Below, in pieces: positions 35,567 through 47,699 of a DNA stretch of 64,000 nt. The stretch's first letter is position 1. Each line of letters begins with the position of its first letter. Below the pieces are notes generated by a model. That model did no database searches. It saw only the letters and a list, made by a program, of their open reading frames with translations, and was not told the origin of the DNA. This DNA comes from Lineus longissimus (Eukaryota > Nemertea > Pilidiophora > Heteronemertea > Lineidae), in the NCBI RefSeq assembly GCF_910592395.1, contig NC_088319.1:12710001-12774000 (forward strand), written 5' to 3'. The translations under genes and the position numbers were made by a program.

Positions 35567-38500
35567 CTAATGTGTCACATTGACCTCCGTCTCGTTGAAA
35601 TCTTGCGTAGTTTCCAAACCAGAGGTACTCTTGGAAAAACTACCTTGGTTCAAGGTTGTGAAGCTCTTGGTAAGGTTGCTCGTATTCAAGGTAGATATAT
35701 TTCTCGTTTGATTAATTGTTGGTCGGCTGTCAGAGTTTTTGACGATGTGAACATGGCAGTAACTCTCCGTACTGGTACAGCGATTCTTGCACGGCTGCCC
35801 GGCATTGGTTAGGGCCTGGCAGAAAGGTTTGGAGGGAGTTCCAGGACGACTAGAGACTCTGAAATGGAACGAGAATACATGAAGTGATAAACTGATGGTA
35901 AGAACACAGCAGAAACTTTCATTCAAGAACTGTGCATGTATTCTTGCACAGCATTCATGCCATTGATAGTGATCGACCCATGGCTGGCTTCGGTCAACCA
36001 AGGATTGTGGTGCCGGTAAGCAGTCTATGTATAATAAATACCATAAGTATGTACAAGTACAGTAGAACCTCCCTTAGCGGACACCTCTCTATTAAGGACA
36101 TCCTCTCTATTAAGGACCCACGTTTTGGTCCCAAATTGGGTGTTTCCATTCAATTTGACCTCTCTAATCAGAACACCTCTCTATTGAGGACAGCACTTAT
36201 CAGTCCGAAGGGTGTCCCTAATAGAGAGGTTCTACTGTACTGGTACTCGTACATTGATCACTTACAAATCACCTGGGATTCATCGCAAAAAATAAGACTT
36301 GAAAAGATGAATGAGTGTGGCACATAACACTACATGTAATGAAACATAGACGAAAGTGGATATGTGTACCTTGAAGAATTGATTGGAGTTTGACACCTGA
36401 CCGGTGTATGGCTACGACTACCCTGACCACGGACGGGTGTAGCATTGCGGCTGCTTCGTGTGGGTGTGGCGGTGCGGCTTGAGGGCAGCGACTTGTTCAC
36501 ATTCCTTGATCTGCTAGCATGGCTGGGTGGTTCACCCCCGGTAAGAGTCTGCATTAACTGACGACGCACAATGTCAAGTTCAGGCTGGAAGAAAGATTTA
36601 CCTATACAATTTCTCATCGATTTTATGTGAGCAACATTTTCAAGCGTTTTACTAAATCTTCTTCAACTGATCAAGATCATCAGTTTTCACGACTTTGCAT
36701 TTTGAAATTTCTCTTGGTTTTTTCAATCAAAGGATACCTTTTTGTGATTTTTTTGTGCAAATCTCAGTTATTCGTTAATACCCCCAAAACAAAACACCCA
36801 CAAAAATGTGGCAGCTTCCAGTTTACCCTTATATCCATAATATCGGTCCTCTCCAGTACATCCTGCGTCATGTTGCCTTCAGTCATCCTCGAGGTTGACA
36901 AGTCCTCTGTCCCATCCAGGCACGATATACTCTCGGTCATGTCTCCGCTGACCTCATTCGCCTTTGGCAGATGAACATCCTGCGTAATTTCCAACTTCGA
37001 GGCGTCAGTGCACGTTGTGTCATCCAACTGGTTTGGCGTGCCGATTGCCGAGTCGGTTGAGATGCGACTGAGATTGAGGGGAGTGGACGCACAGGTACTG
37101 CTGGCTGGAAAATAATAACAATACATTTCTCTCCTAAATGGGTAGAATGAGATGAATACGATAATTTTTTGTCTCAACCAAAGTACATAAGGCTCGCTTA
37201 TATATTTTTGGGGGAAACCAGCGTTTGAGTGCCAAATACATACCACGACTATCTTTCAAGTAACCTTTCAATGTCCTGGCAAGTTTTTTCAAGTCTGAGT
37301 CCGACAGTCCTGGTTGCTCAACCACTGGGGGAACCCTGGTGAAAAGAGAACAGAATATACTTGGGTGGGGTGCAAGTAGCTGAGATAGATACAGAATAGA
37401 AGCTCTAGATAATTGAAAAACAGCATGCAAGAACCCGGTAACCTTTATTTTCTGCCCACAAAGCCCTCAAATTGAAACATTTCTTTACCCTGCTCCAAAC
37501 TCCTTTTGGCCTTACTTACATTTGAGTGAAAATAGGAGAAGTTGGCGATGTATGAGGAGCACGGTAGGGAGTAGATGGCGCGGCCATGTCATCTCCTGGC
37601 TTGATCAAACCTATATGTAGTCGCGGTCTTGTTGCTCTGGCGAGGTACTGGCTGAACCAACTTGCTGTAATGAGACATAATATTTCAATCATTTGGCCAG
37701 GTACTAGACTCATACCAACCTGACATATACATGTAGGGTACTTTGCAGGTTGGCCAAGTACTGGACATGTGCATGCAATCTAAACTGTGTACTTGCAGGC
37801 AGGTTTCAGGGACACACATTCCTTTTCCTCTGTGTGAGAGTGTCTATTTGGCATCAATAATTGCCATGTGTTTCAGGCTCTTGCCGAAGTGGGACATTTC
37901 AAACAGGACTTACCTGCACCTGAGAACAATATGAAGAGCGTCATCGCACTGAAGTCTAGACTGACGCCCTGACGGATTTCAGAGAGGGCATTGAGGGGAA
38001 CGACAATCATGACAATAAGTCTTGTGATCCAAGGAGTCTGGAGGAAGGAAGCAGACAGCGCGGCCAGGAGGAAGTAGACCATGTGGATGGCTCCAACAGA
38101 CAAGAAAGCAAGTTTATCATCTGAAAAAGACGATAAACATTTTTTAGTCTGATGAGAAGTTTAGTTACCGATTCTTGCCTCTAAGTCACAGTAGAAGAAA
38201 ATTAACAAAGAATCGATGAAAAAAAACCTTGGCCACTCACCAGTTCCTCCAAGGAGCTCTGTCAACCACTTCAGTTTGGTGTCAATTCCAGACTGCATGG
38301 AATTGACCGAGCTCAGCACGTAATTGATGGTATTGTTCACCTTCTCGAGGTTGTCCAGTGTCCGTTTATACTGCTCGGTGGTTTCATTATGGAAGTGGAG
38401 AACATGTCTGCTACTTTTATCTGAAAGAAAGACAGCGATGCGTAAGTTTTTGATGGAGTCCTTCTTAGGTTTGTTTAAATTCGAGCTTTATTTTTCTATC

Positions 38501-40254
38501 ATGTAAATATAATCAAGTCTTTTTTGACGGCTGTGAAACAGAACCCCCCCGTACTTTGTGTTTGCTCAATAATAAACATTGGTGGAGCCTAACAAGACCC
38601 CTGTTTTGATGGAAACGCATAAAAAATCATTAACTGTGAAGAGCAAGTCTTCAAGGCAAGAATAAAACACTTCAACTTAGCTAAACAATACCTTACCTAT
38701 TTTCTCCCAGACCTCTCTTGCCTTGGATCTGATTTCCGACAGGTCTTTCAGGACCTCCTCATGGTTCTGTTGCGTGTCTTCCTGCTGCTCCAAGAGTTGG
38801 TGAGTTGCATCATCTAAGGACAAGACAATTACATGTATTAACAAAAACAGGTTGCATATTCATTTTCATGCCGGGACAGATTGCATTTCATGTAAAACAT
38901 GGGGGTTGCCAGCCTCTTTCCTCCAACAATTTATTGCAGAAATATTGTCTGAAGAGTCAATAATCATGAGCAAAATTTACTAAGCAGTTTGTGTTCTCAA
39001 CCCATCTTTTTGAATTAACGAATGACGAAGCTCAAAAGGATGCACCCATTTTGGTTCTAATCTGATCAATCAGCTCAGCAAGTTCCTTATTCCCTGTAGC
39101 AATCAGTGCCTTCTCTCTGGTGAGCTCTTTGAGGTTGTCGGCTACATATTGATGCACGTCGCTGTGGGCCTCCTTCAGCGACTGGTGCCCAACCATCAAG
39201 TCTTGTTGGCCCTCGTACATCTTGCGCAATACACTTGAGGTGGCTTGAGCAACTGTCTCTTGTCCATCCTGAAATTAACAAGGGCACACCTCAATTTTCT
39301 TGCAATGTGAAACTACATACACTTTCCACATATCATTGACCAAGATTTTTGTAATATTTTACCAAAAGTATTTCAATGTCAAAAAACAATCACCTTGAGA
39401 TCTTTCATTGCATTGAGCTGTTCAACAGTCGAGTGCATCAACTGATTGACAGCCATTTCGCTCTTCCATCGGAACTGCTGCTGTCTGATTGAATAGCACA
39501 CCGCCCGCGCTCGGTTGCTGACAATCTGGTAGGAGTTCCACACCGTGGGATCCATGCTCTTCGTACACTCTGCCAGCGTCATGTCATCATTGCATGTGAA
39601 GGTGGGTCTCTTCTCAGTCTCCAGTTGACAGTTGAGGAGTTGGACAGCGATTTTGGAGACTTGTTCTTCATTCAAGTTGCTACATGTTCTCCTTAGTCTG
39701 GTCATCACCTGAAAATATTGCGAAAGAAAGATCAGGGAACGAGGAATAGAACGAATTGCAAATCTTTTGATTTGAACCAAAATGAACTCTAAGCTGCGAC
39801 TTGGGCCAGCGCAGTTGAGAAAAAAACGATTTGGGCATGTGCAAAAGAACTCCTGTACCTTCAGCATTTTGACCTAGGGATACGACTCTCATACCTCTGG
39901 CTCTGGACACTGCACGTTTAATACAAAAAGTAACAAGTCATTTATCACTATTTATGATCTTACCTGATGATAACAACCATCCAATGGGGACAGACTCTTC
40001 ATTTCCTTCACCGTCATATCAGAAATAAACTTTTCATCCGTAGTCTTAACATCGAAATTCATTTTCTTTGCCCGCAACTCTGCCATAAACGAACTGCCAA
40101 CAACTTCATTTTCATTCTGCTGAGGATCAGCTGATCCAGAGTTTTCTGTTTGTTTTGACCCGAAAAACCATGATAAAAATGCTGATGTGCCCTGTGCTTG
40201 CACCAATAGGAGCACGAATAAAATCTTAATCATTTGGCCTCGTTTAGTAGACAT
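35567..40254 (-). CDS. bmb: Brambleberry/KAR5/GEX1-like nuclear fusion membrane protein
   Basis: The family acts at the nuclear envelope in karyogamy (yeast Kar5, plant GEX1) or pronuclear/karyomere fusion (zebrafish Brambleberry). The eleven exons on the minus strand are 40254-39964, 39708-39394, 39268-39046, 38813-38697, 38420-38241, 38120-37914, 37664-37520, 37335-37244, 37104-36827, 36584-36370 and 35858-35567. They join in phase to 784 aa. A signal peptide covers about 1-26 (MIKILFVLLLVQAQGTSA). A Cys-rich domain follows with Cys 94, 106, 124, 136, 145 and 168, including LLNCQ, ECTKSMD and NRARAVCY. A coiled-coil region spans about 185-370 and hydrophobic membrane segments about 380-445. 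The cytoplasmic tail is long and Ser/Thr-rich. Near residues 700-726 the tail has C-x9-C-x3-C-x6-C-x2-H, ending YCHVH. The start is ATG 40254; a longer upstream frame has no ATG. It diverges from the fumarase gene. Confidence 0.88.
36057..36240. mobile_element. Palindromic MITE-like repeat, copy 1 (fullest)
   Basis: It begins GTACAGTAGAACCTCCCTTA and ends AATAGAGAGGTTCTACTGTAC, so its ends are inverted repeats of each other (TACAGTAGAACCTC/GAGGTTCTACTGTA). The inside has repeated CTCTCTATTAAGGACA-type words, a TTTCCATTCAATTTGACC block and GTCCGAAGGGTGTCCCTAAT. It lies in the last intron of the Brambleberry gene. Three diverged or truncated copies occur at 43425, 47570 and 54491. Confidence 0.85.
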
Positions 40255-40538
40255 TTTTCTCTTCACTTTTGAAGGTTTGGATGAATATTTCGGTGAAAAT
40301 CAGCAGCATTTGCGGAAAATTAGAAAATAAGCAAAATTGTATTTCCCACTGTGGAGGCTCTCAGTGATTTGGATTGGCTGAGTTTCGTTGTCACATCCAT
40401 TTTCATTGGTCGACAGGGACCGACAGCTTAATTTCGACGATAGGGGGCGAGCAAGGTCAAGCAGAAGTGAAAGATTTTGGAAGGAAATTTACTCCTAAAT
40501 TCTTGGATATATTTGTTATAAGACGATAATCGATCAAG
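40255..40538. promoter_or_regulatory. Shared bidirectional promoter, Brambleberry (-) and fumarase (+)
   Basis: The two genes diverge. The Brambleberry ATG is at 40254. The likely non-coding first exon of fumarase ends at 40538 (CAAG|GTAATT). ATTGG, the inverted CCAAT box, occurs at 40373-40377 and 40405-40409. GCAAGGTCA at 40451-40459 resembles an extended half-site for ERR-type nuclear receptors. No TATA box is seen. Confidence 0.5.
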
Positions 40539-41083
40539 GTAATTGCATATTATGATTAATTTCAACTATCTGCATGTACTGTGTCAGTTTCATGAGGAGA
40601 GCGTTCCGGTTTGGTGTTTTAATTGCAATTAGAAGTGTTGATTTTGTTCTTTCCATACACGTACACAGGGTGTCTCAAAAACAATTTCTTTGACACATTT
40701 TGACATTTATCATATTTTATGTTTTTAACTGCTCACTGCATTACAGAACAACCACATGTGGTACACACAAAAGTTTACCTCTTGTTTGCAGTGGTCATGA
40801 GAATATAGTTCGAGCCACCTGAGTGGAGAGGGTAGGCCCTACTTGGTTATACTAGCCAGCTTAGCCTAGCCGGTGTAGCCGGCGTAGGTGTAGTGTATGC
40901 CTCCGCATATTCTCCTTTGGTTCGGCCTGGCTGGCCCTTCATTCATTGATTCAGTTATGCGCCATGAGTTGTTGATGATGATGATTAAGGCATCATGCCA
41001 TCAAGGTCTAAATTATTATAAATTCCATTGTGGCGATGCCTTTTTTCTCCAACTCATTCACTATCTAATTATTTCTTTTTCAG

Positions 41084-44000
41084 ATGTTGGGAAGGGCATC
41101 ACTTTGCCAACGATTTGGCCGCCTGATCTCTCACAGCGTGGCAAAACAGAAAGCTTTATATGCAACAGCTGTGCCTCCTAAACAATTCCGATACCAAGAT
41201 ATCTTTGAAACCACTGCACCACATTCGGAACCGTACAAAAAACTCACAGGTAAAACATTATGTGTGCAGAACAATACATTCAGATCATCAAATTATGGTC
41301 TTGTATGTCTTGGTTAACCTCTGACTTGTCTGACACTTGGATAGGTCTTCCCTTATTAGACCTCACAGACACTGGCACCAGATACAAAGAATTTGGGTGT
41401 GTCATGGCAGTGAAAGTAAAGTTACTTACCCAAAGTGTCTGTTCTGTTGTGTTTCAGGTGATTATGTTTCGACTTTCGATGTCAAGGGCAAGAGGGTACT
41501 ACATGTCCAGCCTGAGGCCCTTACTCTCCTTACCGAGCAGGCCATGATAGACATTGCTCACCTATTGAGGCCAGGCCATCTGCAGGTAATATTTTAGTTT
41601 CTTGTTAATTTGGAAATATTTTTATCCTTGTTTAATACATGTAGGCCTATTTAGAAAGTTATTGAACTTCATTGGATTATTTCTCAGTTGAATTTTGGAA
41701 GGAAACAAGATGGAGTAAAAATTTAGATTGTTGAATTGTTCTGTATCCTGGGAACTTTATGAGATAGATGAGGCCTTTTCTTTGTAGGGAGTATCTTGCA
41801 ATAGAGTCTGATTGAACACCAAACCATGCCAAAAAGTGTTTGAAGTTTGTACACCAGTGAGAAACTCCAAGGTGTATCATGTTGACAATAAAACATTTGG
41901 TTAGATATATTTCAAATTGTAGTAAATTTCCATTTGTTTCCAGCAACTTTCGAACATCCTGAAGGATCCTGAAGCCTCGAACAATGACAAATATGTTGCT
42001 CTCGAATTCTTGAAGAATGCCAACATAGCAGCCAACATGGTCTTGCCTGGGTGTCAGGATACAGGAACTGCTATTTGCATGGGTAAGACATGCCACCTTC
42101 TACTCCAGTTGCAGGGCTGCCAATCCTTACACATTTGGGGGAAATTTTACACATGGTCAGGCCCGTTTACACTTTGCGGGTATTTCAGCTGAGCCCCAGG
42201 CCCTCGGGCTTAATGAGGTCACGCAGACAGAAGAGATAATTTGTCACCAGGTGTCTTCAAAACTTTTTTCAGGAAAGAAGGGCCAGTATGTGTGGACGGA
42301 TGGTAATGATGCTGAAGCCATATCACGAGGTGTTTATAACACTTACACAAGCAAGAACTTGAGGTATTCACAGGTATGTGAATATGACACAATCTGATTT
42401 ATGCAGTATTTTCAGATTTTTCCTTCACCTCTACTCTATATGAGTTTCCAGATTTCTCTGCTCAAGAAATTCTTCAAGTAAAATGTTTTTGAGGGTTCAT
42501 GCTCATCACTGAGTACCGTATATCATTTGCACTTAATTCTTGAATGTGATATTGTAAAAGTTTTAATGCTCAAAATCTGATTTAAGGTCGCCCCGACTGA
42601 TATGTTCACAGAGAAGAACACAGGCACAAACCTCCCGGCACAGATTGACATCTTCGCAACACAGGGTGACGAGTATCATTTCCTGTACATGGCAAAAGGT
42701 GGCGGCTCGGCAAATAAGACGTTCCTCTACCAGCAGACCAAGGCACTACTGAACCCTGAGAAACTCATGACCTTCTTGAATGAAAAGATTAAGGTAGGAG
42801 CTACGGCAAACTACTGCATCAAACTATCTGTAGTGACTCCCACATATCATGCTTTGATTTTGGGAACATCTGATTTGATTCCCCCTTGATGGTCATTGTT
42901 GTATATCTTTTTTCAGACCCTGGGAACTTCAGCCTGTCCACCATATCATTTGGCCATCGTAATCGGTGGGACATCCGCGGAGACTTGTCTTAAAACCGTC
43001 AAACTAGCCTCAGCAAGATATTTGGATCATATAAACACATCTGGTAAGAATTGTTACCTTCCCTTTAGTGCCACGCAAACGTGTGATCTTAATCACTGCA
43101 ACCTGGGATCAGGATCAGAAATACCATACCTGTAGCTCTGCTAAATCACCTCGAATAAGCAGTCACAGGACTTGGTAGTTAGTGAGACGATATATGATCT
43201 TGTTTTTCCAGGTAATGATCTCGGAAGGGGTTTCAGAGACGTAGAACTCGAGGAACAAGTCCATGCCATGACGAGATCGATAGGGATTGGTGCACAGTTT
43301 GGTGGGAAATATTTCTGTCATGACGTGCGTGTGATTCGCCTGCCGAGACATGGTGCGTCTTGTCCTGTTGGAATTGGAGTGTCTTGTTCTGCCGATAGAC
43401 AGGTGAGGTTTCAGGAATTCAAAGGTCCTCACCTCTGTAATCAGGACACTTCCCCATTAAAGCCGACCTTGTCCATCCCTGGGGTGCTCTTAATAGAGAG
43501 GTTCTACTGTATTCCACCTAAACTTTAACAATGCCGTCATGAACCAATGGCCGTGAACCTGAGGTACAAAAGCGGTATTCATGCCAAGTTTCATTGTGTT
43601 GGTTTTGTGCAGCTCTACCCTTCAATCATATACATTTCTAATTTTGAGCAGCCCCACAGTCCAAAGGCCATTTTTCTGATAACGCTTTGACTTGTTGTTT
43701 TGTTTCTTTTAGGCCCTTGGTAAGATTACAGCAGATGGTGTGTTCTTGGAGCAACTGGAAACAGACCCATCAAAATATTTACCAGATATAGATGTCGAAT
43801 CATTTGGAGGTGAAGTACTTCAGGTAAGCCAGTATTTTTTCTCTGGTAGACTTTGTTGACATTTGGCTTCAGAAAAAATTTCCTCATCATTTTATCCCGT
43901 TGTACCAGTACAGACAATAGGGTGTATACTACAAGACTGTCACCTGCACCAGGGTATATGAGAGCAGTGCTGAGAGCTAGTTTATGCATGGGAGAAGTGA

Positions 44001-45513
44001 GGGTTAAGACTTTGATTTTGTTAGGCCTTAATCTTAAAGTGTGAACTATCTATAGGTTGATCTCAACAAGGGCATGGACGCTGTCCTGAAAGAGCTGACA
44101 AATTATCCAATCAAAACGAGGCTGAGTCTGACGGGGACGTTAGTGGTTGCGCGAGATATCGCCCACTCCAAACTGAAGGAGAGACTGGACAAGGGGGAAG
44201 AACTGCCACAGTATGTCAAGGATCACCCGGTCTACTATGCTGGGCCTGCAAAGACCCCAGAGGTAACAGTTTGCCCAGCGTGCATTTGTTTCTGTTAGGA
44301 CAACATATGTGTACCATGGACTACTTAAGTCGTGATATAAGTATTACACAAGTTATTATTCATTCCTGGTAGATTTTCCGCGTGTGTGTATGTAAGTCTG
44401 CCACATTTGTTGATTTTCTCTTAAACCACGTTTATCATGTTTGGTTGCTTTTAAAGTTCATACGATGCTGCAAGGAAAGTTGACTGGCATTTTGTTCTCC
44501 CCATGCAAACTACATGTAGATCACAGCAAATTCCGTGTCTATATCGTCGTTCTTCCCTTGCTTACAGGGGTACGCTAGCGGCTCATTTGGACCCACGACG
44601 GCTGGCCGCATGGACTCTTACGTTGATCAACTTCAAGCAAATGGCGGTAGTAAAATCATGTTAGCCAAGGGGAACAGGAGCAAACAGGTAGCGAAACCAA
44701 TACTTTGTCAATTGTAAATCTCTAAATTGCAGAGTGTTCATTAGAGGCAAGAATGATAGAGGGTTTTTTTAGTCTTATTCGGGCCCAGAAGTGGTACTTC
44801 GTGGACTCTTTATTTATGTAAATGTTCCCAAAGAAAATACTGGAGCCTAATTAAGTGTTGCATTGTGGCAACTAGAGCGGGAAAAACTCGAATCAGTCTT
44901 GAACATGTTTAATAGTATTATCCATTGGACATTTAGTAAGCAAAACTCGTTTCCAATTCTCACCCTCTCTTTTTCTTCAGGTGACGAAGGCTTGTAAAAC
45001 ACATGGTGGTTTCTACCTGGGGTCAATTGGAGGCCCAGCTGCCATTTTAGCAAAAAACAGCATCAAGAAAGTCGAAGTTCTAGAATACCCAGAATTAGGT
45101 GAGTATAGCTGGATGAAATTGTCTTTAATCACATTATGCTTGTCTCTTTGTTTATCAACTTATCTAATAACACCAGAAAAGATCGGTCATCTTTTGACGT
45201 AGCAGCGATTTAGCATGCTCATTTGCAGGGAGCTTCGAGTGAAGCATTTTTTTACCTCTGATATCCTCAAGTGTCTGTCTTAAGACCAAGAACTTGATAA
45301 GATTTGCCCTAAGGACTTTTAAAGAGACCCACGTTTGTAGTTATATTCAAATCAGAATTATAAAAGCTGCAAATATTATGATACTGCGTCAATGCATTCT
45401 TCTTATTATTAGGTATGGAGGCCATATGGAAAGTCGAGGTGGAAAACTTCCCTGCGTTCATTGTTGTAGACGACAAAGGCAATGATTTCTTCAAAGAATG
45501 GCAGGTGGAATAA
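41084..45513 (+). CDS. Mitochondrial class I (iron-sulfur) fumarate hydratase
   Basis: It catalyses reversible hydration of fumarate to L-malate with a [4Fe-4S] cluster. It is unrelated to the class II enzyme (FH/FumC) of vertebrates. The twelve coding exons are 41084-41249, 41458-41585, 41944-42082, 42273-42373, 42587-42793, 42917-43043, 43212-43402, 43713-43823, 44056-44262, 44568-44687, 44981-45098 and 45413-45513. They are in phase and give 571 aa. An acceptor (TTTTTCAG) abuts the ATG, so a 5' UTR exon ends upstream, probably at 40538. Residues 1-25 ([15 protein letters not shown]...) are Arg-rich without acids, like a mitochondrial presequence. Cluster ligands are Cys135 (PGCQDTGTA), Cys254 ([14 protein letters not shown]) and Cys340 ([10 protein letters not shown]), almost the same positions as in Leishmania fumarase. 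The C-terminal half keeps [23 protein letters not shown] and [19 protein letters not shown]. Many introns exclude bacterial contamination. Confidence 0.95.
43425..43510. mobile_element. Palindromic MITE-like repeat, copy 2 (3' half)
   Basis: A truncated copy in fumarase intron 8. It keeps the internal CCTCTGTAATCAGGACAC block and the terminal CTTAATAGAGAGGTTCTACTGT, and lacks the 5' arm. Confidence 0.75.
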
Positions 45514-46549
45514 GGAGATTGCTGACGTAGTGAATACTGAATACTGATGATTTTGAGATTGGTGAAAAAAGCACTTGGCATTGGCACACCTGATATATGG
45601 ATACAGCTAAGTGACTTTCTTAAGATCTGTGTGACCAGAAGTTATTGTCAGGATACAGGCAAAATGAATGTTGGACATTTAGCATTCTGTAAGCATTATG
45701 TCTTTTGCCACAATCGACATTTCATTGACAAGATGATTCACTGTTCGCCCTGCGATTAAAAATCAGACTGCAGATAGGTATCTTGTGTCTGTGACTCATG
45801 TTTGCCCTGGGAGCCTGCCCTAGTGTTTATTCATGACAAAATGTTGAGGATAACACTCGGATTCTGTGGCAGTCAGTTATTGAGACCAGCAATTTTGATC
45901 CTCACCTCTAGGTTGAAGCAGCCAATAGCAGTACAACCCACCATATGTGATAGCCAGTGAAGTTAAGAAGCAATACTGGGTGGCGAGGCTCAGTTATGAT
46001 GAAGACAATTGTGATCACTCCAACTAACTTTGCCAACAAAGTTGTTTATGACCACGATGCAGCACTTGATGTACAGATAGCAGACGAAGCTTTATTATGT
46101 TAGTGTCAGTTAGGTGGCGTCATTCACCAATCGAATCGCTCTGATGATTCTGATTGGCTGCCTGATTATAGTGGCAGCGTTTGGCATATAATTCATATCT
46201 TCTGTTCGGGGTGGTAGGCAGACAGACTGAGTCAATGCTGAAATTTGTTAGTTGCCAATTTCGTTAGTTATAATTAGGCTGTACGGTGCTTTCGACAAAT
46301 TGCCATAGAGTTCATTTAAATGTGCTTATAATAATACATGTAATGTGAACTATATGATCCAAATTCTCAATTTCCTTTGTTGTGGACGTTACAAGGGGTT
46401 ATCACTTGATTTTTCGAGTTTTCAAAGGATTTTCTTCGAAAAGATTATCAAATAATGCTACAGTCCCTTTACTCTTGCAGTGATATCCCGGTAAATCAAA
46501 TGTATTATGTCATCATTGTATGCTAGTTGTACAATATAACTTATATGTA

Positions 46550-46582
46550 AATAAATAAATGAAATTGTTATCAAAATTTATT
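46550..46582. terminator. Overlapping opposed poly(A) signals
   Basis: Plus-strand AATAAA at 46550-46555 and 46554-46559 fits the end of fumarase. TTTATT at 46577-46582 (AATAAA on the minus strand) fits the end of SLC35F6. The two transcripts would overlap or abut tail-to-tail within about 40 bp. Confidence 0.5.
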
Positions 46583-47569
46583 GTTGTGCTGTTTTGCCAA
46601 ACATCAGACAAAAACATTCTGACGTGAGTTGACTCTCTTTTTGAGACTTTTGAATCATCATTGTATGAGGGATAGCAGCCAGTAAGTTAGATGAGGGATA
46701 AGACCTGTCCAGCAGACAGTAGCTTGCTCCTTTTGGCAATTTATTGTGTCTGAACATGAAGAGCTCAGACGCAGAAGCTTGTGCATCAATTTGGGAGTTT
46801 CGTTCATCACTTTGATATCGAGGCGTGGGAAATGATGGGGGCAGTCCTTCCTTGAAGGTATTAGGCATCTTTTGCTCAGTATGCCCAGGTGAAATATTCA
46901 TACATTCAACATGTTTCTTTCACCAAACACTGATAACAAAACGGACCAAAGCAGATAGTTTCAAAAGTAATCAATTTTTAATATCAAATCACAGCTTTAC
47001 ACTAAAGCAGCAGTCATGTACCAGCACATGTAATCAATACCTAAGCACAATACAATGTTCAAATCACTGGAATCAACTTGCATTTTTTAATACTGAAAGG
47101 TGAAGAAGTCGTCTGTACACCCCTTTATTTTGTCACCTTTAATTTAAAAAATTGTATTTTCTAATCATTATTATAATATTAGCCACGAATGCTGACCTCC
47201 TGTGTGAAACTCACAAAAATATTATTTAAGGAAAAATATAAGCATTTACAGTCATGCACATAATATTCTAAGTACATAATTATGTAACCCTCTAATGAAC
47301 TAAAATTCAGGTGCTCAAAGTCTAGGATGTCATGGAGTTAACTTTGAGCAGTTTGACCACTAAGTTCAAGTTTCAAACCACAGTTGATGTGCGTTACCAA
47401 ATTGTTTTGATAAATTTGCATTAATACATACATTCAAAGCCTTGTCAGCTTATTTATTCTGACAATTTGACTACATTAAAAATATTCAATCAGAGCAAAT
47501 CTGGCAAGTTGTTTGACATAAACTAAAAAAAATCACGAAGAGCACCATTTGAAATAATTGCCAGGTTTC

Positions 47570-47699
47570 ACAGAAGAACCTCCCTTGGCGGACATCTCTT
47601 TCAGTAAGACACCCTCCCTATTAAAGACACTGCTTTTGTCTATTAAGTACAGGAGCTCTCAGTCCCAAGGGTGTCCTTGATAAAGAGGTTTTACTGTAC
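47570..47699. mobile_element. Palindromic MITE-like repeat, copy 3
   Basis: Diverged, shortened copy: AGAAGAACCTCCCTTGGCGG at the left and GATAAAGAGGTTTTACTGTA at the right, with CCTCCCTATTAAAGACAC and CCAAGGGTGTCCTTGAT inside. It lies in the presumed SLC35F6 3' UTR. Confidence 0.75.

Noticed and set aside
46578-46901. 107-codon minus-strand frame
   Set aside because: Lies in the convergent 3' UTR region, has no recognisable domain, and overlaps a candidate poly(A) signal.
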